Below, piece after piece: positions 49,362 to 63,225 of a stretch of 64,000 nt of DNA. The notes under the pieces were generated by a model that had not been told where the DNA came from, made no database searches, and worked only from the letters and a program-made list of their open reading frames with translations. Made by a program: the position numbers and the translations under genes. Origin of the DNA: Penelope pileata (Eukaryota > Chordata > Aves > Galliformes > Cracidae); assembly GCA_013396635.1 (NCBI GenBank), contig WBMW01005926.1, positions 62,718 to 126,717 on the forward strand. Reading direction: 5' to 3'. How positions within the stretch are numbered: position 1 is the stretch's first letter; each line of letters begins with the position of its first letter.

Positions 49362-51673
49362 CTAAAGGAGAAAGGCCAAAGAAAGTAGTTTCCGTACCAA
49401 AAATCATTTCCAGGTTAAGTATGGTGCATGGCTAAGATGGTCATGTGGCTTTTGGCAGTATAGAGGCCTGATCCTACTGCACTGCTGTGCAGAGCTGTAC
49501 TTCAACGGCTGACTGTAAATGTGATTAAGGGTAGCAGGTGCACGTACGTGTAAAAAAGGTGTTCAAAAGACTGTATTCTCTCTGCTTTTCAGTTTCTTTC
49601 AATAGCTAAGAAAATACAACTCACATTACATAGAAGCAAGCACATGCAGAGTGTTTCTTGACATAGGAGCTGAAAGTCAGCAGAATGGTTTCTTAGCTGA
49701 GGAAACACATTTAGGTCCCATAAGATAATGGAGTGCTATTGTTTCTATCAGGTAATGATTTGGTGAGGTCAGAGCATGTTTAAAAGGATTTAAGGCTCAC
49801 ACTATATAAGCTTTTGTTGTGTTCAGAGTAATTTACTATGTTCAGAATCATCAACACAGGCAGCTTATTCCTTGATGATTTAGAAAACCCTGTAATTTTG
49901 GAGAAGCTCAGATATAAAGCTTAGTAGAGGAAGTATTGGTAGGGAAAGTAATTTTTTCAGAAAGCTTGGACTCCACATCCTGTAGCAAAAACTGTCTCTG
50001 TTTATAGCTGGGCATCAAGCTTCAAAATTTAAGTCTTGATTCTGTAAGCAAGGAAGCAAGTGCTCCACTGACAGCTGGAAAGCCCAACACATTGCCACTG
50101 GGTTCAGAGGGAAAAGTGACGCTTGCTCCTCTCCTCCAGCGGCTGCGATTCCAGCCCTTCTGCTCTGCAGTACTTCTAACCCTCTAGATACAAGAGGTGA
50201 TGTGTTTGGGGCACAATGGGGAAGGTTTGCTCTGACATAAAGTAAGCTAAAGGCTTTTCAATTGACAAGTGCTAGGGAACGGGGTGAAGTGCATGGTTTC
50301 AGTACTTCTGGGCTCCAATCCATGCAGCTGGTTGGATTACTGAAGCTGCCACTGGAGCTGATGGATGACTTCCGTGGAATGTCTGTACAGAATGCCTATA
50401 CCATTGGACTTACCTGGGGCTGAAATTTATTCACTGAGGAGTGTGAATATTTTTTTTCTTTACTGGAGGTCTAATGAGGCTTCTCAATACTTCTCAGACA
50501 CGTGAGAGCAGGAGGAGGTGAGCAACGGGGGGTGAAAGCAGCACAACACAAAATGAAAAGAGCTGGCAGCAGCTGGGACGGTACGGCACAGAGAGCATCG
50601 TGTCAAGTGGGATGTGATGCTGAGTTAGGGTAGGGTTATCACAAGGGGGAGGGGGAGGACAGCAGGCTTCTGAAGGGAAGCTTGCTGGAGCCATGGGGTC
50701 ACTGGAAAAAGTGTCTGTGGCCAATGCAGAGGTCACAGGTCTCTGGGCCCCTGTGCCATCAGTTTCTCAGAGATTCTTAGCTGGAATGGTACAGCATTTA
50801 AATTCAATTTCCGTGTATTAAGGAAGCCACAGCAAGGCAACAAATACATTTGGATAACAGTATTGGTATTCAGGGAACTGCAGCTATAGTAAAAAACCAA
50901 TTTTGTCAAAACCAGAAGCATTGGTTACTCAAAAATAATGATTGTGAAAGCAAGGGCTCTGCTTCATTGATGTTCCACGTGCCAAAAAACACATATTGAG
51001 GTAACGAGGGCTGCTCTGTGCATTGAGCTAGCCATGCACTTAAGTCTTCACAGGATTAAAAGTCTATAAGGTAAGCATGAATGTTAAATATGTATGACTT
51101 TGTTATTGCAGTGAAAATGGAATGAAGGTGTGCTCCAAAAAAGGAATCAGGGGAAACGAACATCTTTATCATGCCTATTTCAGGCAGAAAAAATTTGATT
51201 GGGGTGGAAATAAGTCACCACGCATCACTTCCTTGACTTTTAAAGTTTTTTAGCCAATATTAACAAATACAGCTCACCTTGTGTTTTTTAGATAACAGAG
51301 TTAATGGGATTGGCATATTTGTTTGTATCTCTATCTATGTATGCCATTCTTTCACTGCAAGTTACATCTGTAATTATGCATTTTGTTGTGCTGGAGTGTT
51401 ATATACACTGTGTTGTAAACCAGAATGCTAGAAGAATAAACTCTTCAAAACACTTTTTAAAATGATCTCCTTAAAATAACTGCAGATAATTAATTTAAGG
51501 CAATGCATTCATTTAAAATCACGTGAATTAACTTTGAAAAATTTTCAGAACCTTTCCAAATCTGCAAAAAGTGACAGAATGAAAATATTTGAATTAATAC
51601 TTTTTCATGTTTAATAAGTTTTAAATCCCATGAAGGACATCTTTTTCTTGTTAGATAAAAGAATCACCATTTA

Positions 51674-51694
51674 AAAAACAAAACAAAACAAAAC
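51674..51694. repeat. (AAAAC)n repeat
   Basis: About four units of AAAAC on the plus strand inside the 12.8 kb CPA6 intron. Confidence 0.9.
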
Positions 51695-54600
51695 ACAGAC
51701 TGCCAAATGTCAAACACCTTTTCATTTTAAAGCTGCTCTGTATTATTTTAATACCTGCTATCTTTGATGAAATACTACGAGAGACTTTGGTTTGATAGTC
51801 CCCAGTAATACTTTTCAAACTTTTATGTCTTAAAATTGATTTAGAACCAAATATATCAATCATTCCATTCTCTTCCTTAAAGCATATGTAGTTTATCTTA
51901 ATCACTTGGTTGCCCTTTTAGAGTAGCATTTCATTTAAAGTGTAACAGACCCGGTGTGGCTTTCTTTTTCATGGGAAGCAAGAGTATAGGTGGTGTCAAC
52001 TGTTGTGAGATCACATTCTATATCCTGAAATTATTTTGTCCTTCACAGTACATTTGTATCTGGCAATTTTATTGGATACACATAATAAGGCAACGCAGGC
52101 TGTATAATCTTAGTTCCCGTAGCCAGGAGGTCTTTGGCAACGTGCCTCACAGGCACTAAGGTGTGTCACTGCTGGAGCATAGCACACGGCTTGCCATTTG
52201 GGACGTGACTCTCAAATCTTCCAAAGAATGATCCTGCGACCCCTCTAACTGTGTTGAAACGTTTTCTCCTCACCAAGGCACAAGCAAAACAACTATAAAC
52301 CATTAGTGAATTAACTGCATTGTAGTTTGCAGAGAGCTGTCAGAATACAAAGTGATGCTACTTCATAGAGCTTGATTCTGCTTCCCCATCATGCAATCAA
52401 TAGCAGCTTTGCTGCTGAATGCGCAGAGAGCCGGGCTGGCCCAATAAATGCTGAATAGTGTTATTAGTGAATGAACAGATGATGCAGGAACCCTGCCAAC
52501 AACGTGCAAGCAATCTGCCTGGGGGATGGGGGAAACGACCAGTGATTAATAGGAGGGGGCTCAATCATCTGGATCAGCAGAGAGTGGTGGTTGTTGATAG
52601 ACCTGTGCCAGCTTAGGCTGGCTGAGGATCTGGTCCATATGAAATTTAATTTGGGGGATGAAGTAAACAAAAGAGCCAAGGCAATAAAATGCAGGAGTTC
52701 AAAATGGATTTAGGATGCGGTTGTGCTTTTAATAAAGTAAGGGGATTTACTCAGAAGGACAAAGCAAGGAGACAGGATTGAGAAAAAAGCTCTGAAACTG
52801 CATGTGAGCTTAATAACTATTTGCTGTCCCATAATTAACTGTTATTAAATTTAAGGTAACAATCAGCTTATGTTATTTCTGGTTTTGAATGTAACATTCA
52901 CACTGAATTAACCTGTTACTATTTTAGCACAGAGAATTGGCTCTATTGCTGTTCTACCAGAAATCGTATAAAACTGCTTCTGATAAATCAGGATTAACTC
53001 TTCTACCTATTTAGGAAGACATCAGTTGAAACATCCTTCCGATGGTAACATACCATGTTTCACTATTCTTGGTATTTCTTACATCTTAGCAGGGTGATAC
53101 CATTCAGGCCCTCATGGCCACTTTATCTCTTTGGCAAGTCAGTAGTTTCCTCCATTCCTGTAGTTGGAAGCAGTACACCTTCTTATCTCTATTTTCCTTT
53201 TTACTACTAGTGCCCTGCTTTGGCACTCAGATCACAGGCAGAGTGGTAAGCCTGTTACTAAGGAGAAGACACAGATGAGTATCTAGAACCAAACATCTAA
53301 AAACAGAGTCCAGCTTTCAAGGCTGATGCTTGAACTGTGCCTGCAACTGAAACATGTATTTGTTTGTTTGTTTCCAAGCAAAATCTTCCTTCTTCTTTGG
53401 CAATATACAGAAAGCATTGCCAACAGGAGGAATCTGGAAACAACAATAGAGAAATTTAATGGTGTGCTGCAACTACTCTGCAGAACTCAGAAGTGAGCCC
53501 ATGAAAGAGTATACAAAAGAGAAGGACCTGCAAGATCCCAAAGACTTCCTTACACTGCTGCTTAAGGATGCAAATGGAGAGGATGCCGAAGCAGAGAAGA
53601 GACATGGGTACAACATGGGGATTGACATGTTAGAGAAACGAAGAGCAGTCCCACTGTGTCTTGGACCACCAGAGCAAATGCAGGATCTTGTGGGGAAGCA
53701 GCCAGACACAGTTATACAGACCTTAGTGGAAATAGGAGATATGACTTCTTAGTTCCCCTCAGGGGATAGTACATAAAAAACCTCCTAACTCCCACATAGG
53801 TTCAGGACTCTCTAGGAGGGAAGGAAAAGCCTGTGTTATTCTAAAACACTATGAATAGTCTGAAAGGGGCAACACAAACTTCTCTCCTAGTAATCATACA
53901 CAGCTAATGACCACACAAACCTGGTGGCAGTCAATTGAGATGTCTACCTCTGAAAAAAGTTATTCTTAAATTTGCATCCGAGTTATGTTGGTTCAGGGTT
54001 GTATATATTCACAGAAACCTGATAAAATCCATTGAATACATCATTTAATTAAATAGTTGAGATGCATTTAAAGAATTAAGATACAAATTATTACTTAAAG
54101 TTCAGTTTCAGAAACAATGAAGTTGTCCAAAACACAGAATTTTCTTTCACTGTCTTTCATATTAAATAGTGCATCTGCATATCAGTAGGATTGAAGTCCT
54201 ACTTAATGTCATCATTCAGGAGTGGACTGCTAAAATACAAATACTTCCCCAGGACAAGTAATATGTTAAAGCAAAAATGTGACTTATCTTCATACCCTAA
54301 AGAAAAACTCACCCAGCAGCACAAAAGCCTCCACAGGGTAGAATTTGAATGTCTTAGTGATTAACACTCGTGTAGGAGCTTGCACCAGCAAGTGTCATTA
54401 AACAGTTCCTACCACAGGCACAAGATAGCTGCAGGGTTACCTTTATTTTATCAACATTCATTCACACTGTAAAAAATGAGTAGCTGCAAGCACAATAAAA
54501 GTAATTTTTACCTTCTTAAGATCATTAATAGTTAGGAAGATGCAGCTGAGTAGTTGAAAGTGCAGAAAGGAAATAATACAATAGCTTTTTTCCTTTTGGA

Positions 54601-54738
54601 AAAGGAAAACCAGAATTTTGTTGTTACTATTATTATCACTATTATTATTAGCAATCATGAAACCATCACATCAAAGGAAGGAACCTTCTCTAAATAACAG
54701 CAATATTGAATAGAATCTGGGAAAATCCACCATGGACC

Positions 54739-54768
54739 AAAATAAATAAATAAATAAATAAATAAATA
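54739..54768. repeat. (AAAT)n microsatellite
   Basis: Thirty bases of perfect AAAT tetranucleotide units (about seven) on the plus strand inside a CPA6 intron. It is probably length-polymorphic. Confidence 0.95.
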
Positions 54769-55481
54769 GATACTGCCCAGCATAGAAAAGGTTTGCTACA
54801 GCTGTTTTTAAAACAATGCATCACATGCCTCATTGTGGTGATACAATGGTACTGCACTCCATCTTTTTTGACATTGGCTTATGTTTTATGCATTAAAAAA
54901 AGATAAGAAGGCATCACAACTGAAGGCCCAGATGTGGGAACTTGTTAGTAATGTTCACTGCTGCTTTATTTTCTTACCCCTCAGAATTGGTGCATATTAG
55001 CAACCTCTGTTTTCAGTAGCAAAGATGTGCTGGAGAGATGTAGAAAGTGAGAGCAAAGCGGGATGTAAGATGGCTGCTGAAATAACAGGTTCAGAACTGA
55101 ACCAGCTGTGGAGTGGAGGGGGGTTGTTGAGCAGCAGCAAAAACTAGATACAGATAGGTGTGGCTGTGGCATGGAAACTTCAAATGGCAGGAAGAGCCTT
55201 TGGAGGAAGAAAAAAATTGTGGATAAAACAGATTCTGCACTTGCACCAGTGCCTCTTGCTGTTGAAAGGCTGATGAATGAAGTACTGAGCGAAGAGGCTG
55301 AAAGAGGAGATCTCTCTGATGGAGCAAAAACAAATAGCATTTCAGGCAGAAGCTCCTGACAGAAAAGAATGAGTTAGCTACAGATAAGTAAGGCTGAGGG
55401 TTTCAAATATAGATGCTGCAGGATGAAACAGATGGATTTTTCCCCCAGGTAATGGATATACAGGGAGCACTCAGAGAAGAC

Positions 55482-55499
55482 TTTTTTTTTTTTTTTTTT
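55482..55499. repeat. 18-base poly-T tract
   Basis: Eighteen consecutive T on the plus strand, poly-A on the CPA6 sense strand. No retroposed body was recognised beside it. Confidence 0.85.
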
Positions 55500-57913
55500 C
55501 TGAGGTTAGACAGCTAAAAAAAGACAGCTGGGGGGAGAAGAGTCTGGCAAATAATGAAAATTAAGCTCTGATGATTGTATTACATTTTCTGAAAAAATTT
55601 GTGAGCATTTGTGAAGAGATCTGTCACCAGGTGACTTGTCACTTCAAGGTGAAGTGAGCCCAGTCCTCACTGTGCCTCAGTCACTCGCACTTGGGCAGGG
55701 GGCTGTGAGGGGACAGGGTACAGCCAATAGAAGCTTCTGGTCTTCTTGAAACAAGAGTGAACTGAAAACTGATCAACAGGAGGAAAGCCCGGAAAAGATT
55801 TCATGGAGCAAGAAGATGTGGTGTTTTAAACAGCGACAAAAAAATTAAAGTCAAACCAACATCAGCTGAAGAGCTTTAACTGAAGAGATCTCAGAAAGAA
55901 GGAACGCATCCAGATAAAGGGTGAAGGGTGAAGGGAAAAAGCAACAGGTACAGTATTTGTTTTGGCCTTGCATGCCTCTGATTCACTCTGGAATATTTCA
56001 AGTGATTTCAAAAGCTCTTCAGATTTCTGAGAGCCAGTACTCAAAGATATGCTAGGAGTAGGGGGCATGAATGTACGGCACACAGGGAGAGACGGTCAAG
56101 TCCATGCTTGTTTTCCTGCACAGTTGAAAACCTCTGCTTGGAGAACTTAAAAAAATGTAGATGGAAAGCATATCGTGGAGGAGGTGAACTAACTACACTG
56201 TCTCAAAGGATCCCTAAATGTAATGAGCATTCTTTAAATTAATATTAGTCTGAAATTTTGCCCTGTGGGAATGTGTCATTTCACCTGTACCTTCAAAGAA
56301 AGACTCAAGTCCGTAGAGAACTGATAGACCAAGCATATAATCTTTATCAAACATTAGTGTGTTGCTTCATGTAACTCTCTTACAGAGCCTTGAGATCAGG
56401 ATATTTCTGAAGTGGGTGAAAACCTGGTGTCTGAATCTCATCATCACTGGGGAGAAAGCCAGCATTCTGAGGAGAGCAAGGGAAAATAAATCTCCTGAAT
56501 CCTAAAAGCTTACCAGTTTTGATGTAGTTCAGCATTACCCAGAAATGATTGAGAATGTGAGGCTGTTTTCCTGACAGTGTAGAGATCAGCACTGGAATGA
56601 GTGACTGAGTGCAGCCCTGATTGTTGACGCAACATCTCGCAGGTGTTTTGTCCATCAGGACACGGACTGTGGAATTTTGCAGAATGAGTTTAAATGCTAA
56701 ACTGGTTTTCAGCAGTTCTTAAAGTAGGAAAAGTTACAGCTTTATGGCCTTCTAACCACACGGTCGGCCCAGCACTGAAGAATAGCCAGAGCTCTTTAAA
56801 TCGATGCTTGGGCCTGCCACTGATCACACAGTTGGCTTTATTAGGTTCCATATATGTACACTCTATTATTTTAGGTATCCCGCCTTCACAGTCAAGCACT
56901 TCATAAACATTCCTGAGGAAGAATCTGAGGCCTCAAGCCATGCAAAATTCCTAGTAAAAACTGGTCTCTGGGGCCTGTTCTGCAAGCCTAATGGCTGCCT
57001 AATTGGCAGTATGCATCCCACAAGGTTTCTCATAAATCAGTCTCAAGCTTAGAACTGTGCAGGCAGGTGTTGTCATTTTGCATCTTGGACAGTTTCTGTG
57101 TCTCCCTTAGCTCATTACTATGAAGTGAAAAGAATGGGATTCAGGCCTGGTTTTGGAAGCAATTAATATCAATGTCAGCATTTAAAAGAAAAATCTGCCC
57201 CCCACATTTAAATTTTTTTCTGGGGATGCCTGTCTGCTCCCTGGCTACACGATGAAGCATGAACACATCATGTTGGATAATTCAGGAAGTCATGTAATCA
57301 GAATCATAGGAAACACACATTTCAGAATTTGGACTTTCAGCCATGCATCTCACAAATTGAAGTATAAGGAGCGTACTGATTTTTTTTTTTTCCCAGATTT
57401 GGGAATCTTCTGAGATAAGACAACTATTATGGCCGTCTTTAAGGGACAATACAGTGCTGCAAGATGAGTGGGGATTCAGAGATGCACATTTGGATTCTTC
57501 TGCCATACAGCACCTTTTTAGTGGATATTTGGGTAGGGGTGATGGAACTGTCATGGATGGTCTAGCAAGGTCAGTGCTTGAACCAAACTTATCAAGTCAC
57601 CTTGATCAAATCCAGACAAGGCAGAAGTAGTTCTGAACATTTTTTCAGCATAGATCTTAGATATTAGCTAGGTTCTGTCCCAGAGGAGGCAGTCAATAAC
57701 ACTGCTAAACCAGGAAAATCAATGCACAACAGTCTGACATTAAAGAAATGTGAGTATGTGCAATGCAATGTAAGCTGGCCCATATTCAAACAATAATATT
57801 ATTTTGAGGCAACTCCACAAATTTTGAACATTTCAAAACTGTAAGAGCCTAGGGAGTCTATGGAAAAGAATGCCTTTATTCACATTTGAAATGCAGATCT
57901 GCTGAATCAAGTC

Positions 57914-57924
57914 AAAATGGCGGT
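57914..57924 (+). promoter_or_regulatory. YY1-like site in CPA6 intron
   Basis: AAAATGGCGGT matches the YY1 consensus apart from the last base and carries a CpG in an AT-rich intron. Function is not shown. Confidence 0.25.
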
Positions 57925-60900
57925 TTTCCATTTTTTCCTTAAAACGGAAAACTTTTGAGGACTGGAAAAGGAGATGATGGTGGAGAGTAGTGTAGTTCCA
58001 AAGCAAGAAGTTATCTGCACTTTCACTTCAAGTTTTGATAAGGCCACTCCCTTAGGGGAATGCACTTGATCTCAGTGGACTTCCTTTCTACTTGCCATTA
58101 GATTCTAAGCACAATTTGTCAGGAAGAAGTACAATCAATGTTTTCTTTTTGAAAATTTTTAATTAAATTTCTTGAATTTTCTAATCTTTCAGGTTTAAAA
58201 TACAAATTCCTCAACAGAAGCAAAGAACAGTGCATCTTAAAGTTACATCTCTTATACTTTGTTTTCTGAAAATGTTGAGTGACATTTCAAGGTTATATGT
58301 CATTGACATGGATCAAATGGCAGCATTTATTAGAGTGAAGAAAGTCAAACCAGATGTAATGTGAATCCTCATCTGCTTCCACTAAGATTGAAATAGAATC
58401 TAGTTTTGATGTTAATTTGAACAGCAGCCTGTGAACCATAATTCAGATTTTGACAACAATGGTAAAATTCTAAATTTGAGATCTGGGTAATTTGATATCC
58501 GAGTTTTGCTTCTCCTCAAATAGCTGCACATACAATGAAAATAATGTAAGTGTTCCCAGTTAACACATATACATATTTAATGCAGAAATGCAGAAAGTCT
58601 GTAGATTTTGCTTCTTAGTTTCCATGATGGGCTATTTAATTTTGTTTAAATATGTTATATCTGATAAGCATTTTTTTTTTGGTCCAATCTACTGTTTTCT
58701 ACAAAATAATTACACGTAATAGGGTCCCTTTCTTTTCAGTTTGTAACATTTACTAACCCATTTTAGTGTATGATTAGATCACATGCAGACTTTTTAAAAT
58801 TTAGGCTAACAAAACTTTTTCATCTGTTGCTGTGGAAATGAATTCTGGGTTCCAATAGATTCATGTACCTTTGCAGGTTGCCTTCAGAGCAGTCCACATG
58901 TAATCGGTTCCATTTCTTTTCTCAGTTCATCTTGCTTCCCTATACTCCACTGTCATGGACTTTTTTCTGGCCCTTTTCAGCTGAGTAAGGCTTAAAACTG
59001 GTAGGACTCCACTGTAACCTGTTATCTGTGGCAAATATCAATTGCCAAGTTTTCTGCTACATACCTGCACAGACTCTTCTCTGTGGCTCTCTAGCTGGTA
59101 CCTACAGTGTGCACAGAAGTCCTGTTTCTTGACTTGAAATTCATTGACCACGAGGTATGGTTTGTCAGAGGCCACCAGTATTGCTAATTCCTATAGAACA
59201 TCTGATTATCTTTAGCTGAGAGACTAAAGGCATTTAAGGGCCGCCTTCTACAGAAACAAACAGTGGAGTTCTTATTAACACCAGACCTATGGGATACAGA
59301 GCCAAGGCTAGAGCTCACACTGGAGTAGATTACAATTTAAAAAAAAATGAAGAAAAAACCCACCCCAAATCCAAATAATGGTCTTTGATCTCCTTTTGTT
59401 TGTTTCAAAAGACTGTGAGGGTGATTCTGTACTTCACAATTACATTACCACATAATGCAAAACTCTTTCCTGTGCATTCTCTTTTTTTAATCTTAAACCT
59501 CTCCTTCTATAACTTTCTCCCTCTTTCCTTACTTCATCTGTTCTTTTTCTCTAACTATTGTATTTGCTTGAATCCAGAATGAGCCTGTGTAGCAGGCAGC
59601 CTCTTGCCTTCCCACTCTGTGGCCCTGCATCCTCATTTCCCAAGTCTGCTCCACCTTGATCTGCTTTGCATTTTCATATAGACAGGAGTCAGGTCCTGCC
59701 TGGCTGAGCAGCTCCAGATGCTTTGGAGAAAGTGGGGAGCTGCTGCCCATAAGCCAGCAAGCCACCAGCTGCCCAGTGGCACCCCTACCCTACGTGAGCG
59801 AGGTGATTCTCCCACGCTTGCAGAAAATTTGCTGGCATCCTGAACCTGCAGCTTGCAGGGGTGCAAAAAAGATACTTAGGGCTCCCAAGCTGGCTGAGAT
59901 ATTTGGTCAAGTCTTGATCTTGAATGTAAAGTGACATTTATATGTAGAGGCTGTTTTCTAAGCTAAATCTCTTGAAAAACCTTGTGGCACACTGGAATAT
60001 GGATACTTCAAAAGATGAATTATGTCTTGAATCCCACACAGACCTCCCAGTTAGGTCAAGAGGTTTCCTATGTACAAAATAACTTTGAAATTGAAGTGTT
60101 TCAATGTAAGCAATAATAAAATTTTCCTTAGCTTATGGCTGTCAGGGCCTCGAGGGCTGATCCAGCCTGGCTATCCTTGCCCACCCCAGGGCTCCCCAGC
60201 CCTGCCCAGGGCCCCATTTCATCCCCTGGTGCCATCATCCCAGCAAGATCACAGCAGGGCTGCTCTCCAGCTCCTTTTGCTTGCCTTAAATCAGTGAGCT
60301 TGTGGTGCTATTCCTTAGAGTCAACAGACATGCCTGGAAAAATTGGTTTCTAAGCAGACTGCCCTTTCTCAGAACAGCCCAAAGGCGCTAGGGAGTATGG
60401 AAAGTGCTGCTGATCTGTTGAGGTGCTTACAGGAGGAGTTTGCCAGAAAAACAGAATTCCAGAGTTCAGAGCATGGAGAACCCTTCAGTTTTCCCAGAGT
60501 TCTTTCTGAAAATGCCTAATCCATTTGAGAAAAGCATTATCCTAATCCAAACAATCGATTTGTCTTGTCCCTCCTACCCTCCCAGCCATTTTAGTATAAC
60601 GGGTCTGTAAGCACAATTCTTATCCAGATGCTGGATTGAAGTATTGCTCTAACAAAAGAAGAAAATGTCTGTCATCTGGGAACAAAAGCAATGCATGACC
60701 AAGATGGGCAAAACTGTGCATTCTTGTAGTCTCAAGGAACTCTTCAGTTTTGTAAAAACTTTCCTTAATCTAGGAAAATGCCTTTGTATAGTTAGTGAAA
60801 CATTCCTACTAGCAAGCTACTCTCCGAGGATCTCAAATAACAACCAGAAGGTTTTCATATATATACACATGCTCAGCCTATATTCTTCCATAAGCTTTAC

Positions 60901-61329
60901 AGAGAAATCTCATGATTTTTACCTCGCTGCCACATTGTAGTACTTCATGTTAAAACCTCCATAAGGAAGATGTACTTGAGCAGAAGGCTTTCCCACAAAT
61001 GTGTGTTCCAAACCTCTCCTTGCCTTCCTGCAACCTGTTCTCCTGGGTAGGAGAACTGCTCAGAAATACTTGCAAGTTTGTTCACCTTCACGCTAACAGG
61101 ACTCCTAATAAGAAGGCACATTATCATTGCAAGACACTTTGGAGAACAGCTCTTGGATCTGGTTTAGTCTGTCCACACACCAGCAGCCATGCTGAGGCTC
61201 ATCCAAATCGTAATGGCCTCATTATTTCTGTACTTGCTGTACATGCTGCTGTGACTTCTGGAGGAAGTTCACACATGGCAACATGATCACCTCAGCTATC
61301 TCTGTAGTAAAGACACAGTCTAGTATCAT

Positions 61330-61402
61330 TAGGGCAAGATGTTGGACCTTATCTGAGGTCCCTTCCAACCAGGGCTTTTTCTTGATTCTTTTCTATGATT
61401 CT
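61330..61402 (+). mobile_element. CR1 LINE, short 3' stub
   Basis: About 70 bases matching only the extreme 3' end of CR1: GATGTTGGACC, then GAGGTCCCTTCCAACC, then a degenerate TTCTATGATTCT terminal repeat. Such very short 3' remnants are common because most CR1 insertions are 5'-truncated. It lies in the large CPA6 intron, antisense to the gene. Confidence 0.8.
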
Positions 61403-62195
61403 AGGGTGTTCATGATGCAGCTCATGCATCTATGCATCAGCTTATGCAGCTTATATTGTCTTCAGTTTGGTTAAGGGGAAATGTCAAAATCCTGCAAACA
61501 TATCATGCATCTGAAATGAATCTCAAATTAGCAGAGATTAAATGCTGATGTTAAATAAATAAAATGTATTAGATATGTGGAATGCAAAATTCCAAGTGCA
61601 TTGATTCCCCGATCATTTGAAAAATGGCAAGGGAATGGATATGAAGGTTAGGCCCCAGATATCAAAGATAAAGGCAGTATAAACCCAATCAGACAGGATC
61701 AAAGAAACACCGGAGAAATCACATGATATTCAGACAATATGAAATCCATCATTTTAGCTGAATTTTCCATACAATTTTAGCTTCCTATTCCTACAGAATT
61801 ACACAAAATAATTTTTTTTTTTTTAATTCAAGTCCTTAAAGCAAAGGGATTGCAGAACTGATTTGAGTCACTACACACAGGCACTGATTTACCTGGAGAA
61901 TTACCAGAATTACAATCTCCACATTTTTAGGTCTTGGAATAAAATCCTGCTTCGTATCTCTGCCAATATGTGTCTGGCATATTTTTGTCCTATGCCTAGC
62001 TGTGTCTGGCTGTCACTGTCAGCTTAATTTACTAAGCACTTAGTGTTCTACAAATATTAAAAAAAAAACAAAACAGCGGCAGTAAAATACCTAGTTATGA
62101 TTCTTACTAGTAATATGCTAGATTGGTTATAGCAAATATGCAGTGTTTATTGAACTGAAGGAGCTGCATGGCTGTGCAGCACATTGAACACTTAC

Positions 62196-62300
62196 TTCTT
62201 TCACGAACCACTGGCAAAAGGAAGGACCAATCCACTCTCTTGCATGAATCCCACAGTCTATCCAGACGGCTTTCTTGTAAGGCCGTGATCTTTTACCTAG
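62196..62300 (-). CDS. CPA6: CPA6 coding exon with HARE zinc motif
   Basis: Thirty-five codons between phase-0 junctions, starting LGKRSRPYKKAVWIDCG and ending CQWFVKE. GIHAREWIGP holds the first two zinc ligands (His69 and Glu72 in bovine CPA numbering) and Arg71, which contacts substrate. Acceptor TTCAAG, donor GTAAGT. The human protein reads nearly the same but has Ala where this has Ser just after IGP. The motif is intact, so an active enzyme is expected. Confidence 0.96.
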
Positions 62301-63123
62301 CTTGAAGTGTGAATATTCGTAGACATATCAATAGATCTCATGATGTTAGTGAGACACAATAAAAAGAAAATAATAGAATATTTGAAACACGAAACCATTT
62401 CGAATCTCCTTTTATAAGGGAACACAAACCGATAGTTTTCAAAGGGAAATGATATGCAGATATGGCCAAGATAGTGAACATGATCTATGGGAAAAAACAT
62501 TACAGGAAAAGTGAGGTTGTCAATTCGTCTTTTATGAGGAAGGAAGTCCTTAACTATCACATGGAGCAGGCTGAGGAAAAACAATGCTATGGGAAAGCCT
62601 GATGCAGAGTCACATTTTACAAACTCTTCAGCAGTGGATGAAAAGTGCATTGAAAGTAAACTTCTTTTGCACCTTGTTGACACCTAAATCTGCAGTTCTG
62701 ATATTGTGAGCTGAGAGCACACAGTCTTGGATTTTTGTCAATAGCTAAACAGGGTGCATGTGTGGCATGTGCTGAGGAGGGATCCAGAGCCCTCCGGGGT
62801 CCCTCTCTGGCATAATTGCTTTACAAGTTGGCTACAAAAATTTCCAGCTCCCTTAAACCCAGATCCTGCTAATTGTACTGCTGTGTGCTATCTGCATGCT
62901 TATATGCCTATTGATCCAAGTGAATAGGACTTGGCTTTTAGTTTTCCAACATTTTTTTTTTTTTCTGTTCATTACAGGCCACATTCAGAGATACACTTAG
63001 GTCTTAGCAACTTTTCCTTAGGAAATACTGGTAACCTGCATCTCCGGTGCACCTGATATAAGCAACTAAGTGTCTGCCACTGATTCCAGAATTTAGCCTG
63101 ATTAATGACTATTTAATCTTTAC
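62301..63123 (-). other. CPA6: CPA6 intron (0.8 kb)
   Basis: Short phase-0 intron with donor GTAAAG and acceptor TTCAAG. A minus-strand frame stays open for 128 codons (62,297-62,683) and ends in a stop that spans the acceptor, out of frame with the next exon, so it is not part of CPA6. Nothing else is recognised. Confidence 0.85.
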
Positions 63124-63225
63124 CTTGAGTACAAACAGTGGTCTCCCTTCATAGGATTTTCCAACAGAGAACATATGAACAAGATCTGAATGAGTTTCAT
63201 TCAGATAATACATCCAGTCCTGGAT
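63124..63225 (-). CDS. CPA6: CPA6 coding exon, N-terminal part of catalytic domain
   Basis: Thirty-four codons between phase-0 junctions, starting IQDWMYYLNETHSDL and ending SYEGRPLFVLK. In the family this is the first helix of the mature enzyme followed by the Ser-Tyr-Glu-Gly-Arg strand. Counting back from the stop in a protein of the usual 437 residues places it near residue 144, shortly after the propeptide cleavage region. NET is a possible N-glycosylation site. Acceptor TTTGCAG, donor GTAAAG (a somewhat weak donor). The signal peptide and propeptide exons lie to the right of the window. Confidence 0.95.

Larger units (their letters stand above)
49362..62195 (-). other. CPA6: CPA6 intron (12.8 kb)
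   Basis: The largest complete intron in the window, phase 0, between the zinc-motif exon and the PVFNVDGY exon. It contains a CR1 3' stub, (AAAAC)n and (AAAT)n repeats, a poly-T tract and one YY1-like motif near 57,914. Open frames at 53.46-53.75 kb (97 codons), 55.0-55.36 kb and 56.4-56.9 kb were examined and match nothing I recognise. No further CPA6 exon is expected here because the flanking exons join directly in the protein. Confidence 0.85.

Noticed and set aside
53459..53752. 97-codon plus-strand frame with charged, protein-like composition
   Set aside because: No recognisable domain or transposon motif, no promoter or splice context, and it is antisense within a CPA6 intron. Left as chance, though a decayed retrocopy cannot be fully excluded.
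55108..55359. 83-codon frame with Glu/Ser-rich sequence, considered as a transposon or retrovirus remnant
   Set aside because: No polymerase, protease, integrase or capsid motif, and no long terminal repeats were seen nearby.
57290..57320. AGAATCATAGG-like string as a reversed CR1 end
   Set aside because: Only about ten bases match, and the expected adjoining CR1 sequence is absent.
62297..62683. 128-codon minus-strand frame beside the CPA6 HARE exon
   Set aside because: It ends in a stop spanning the splice acceptor, out of frame with the exon, and shows no homology; it is intronic chance.
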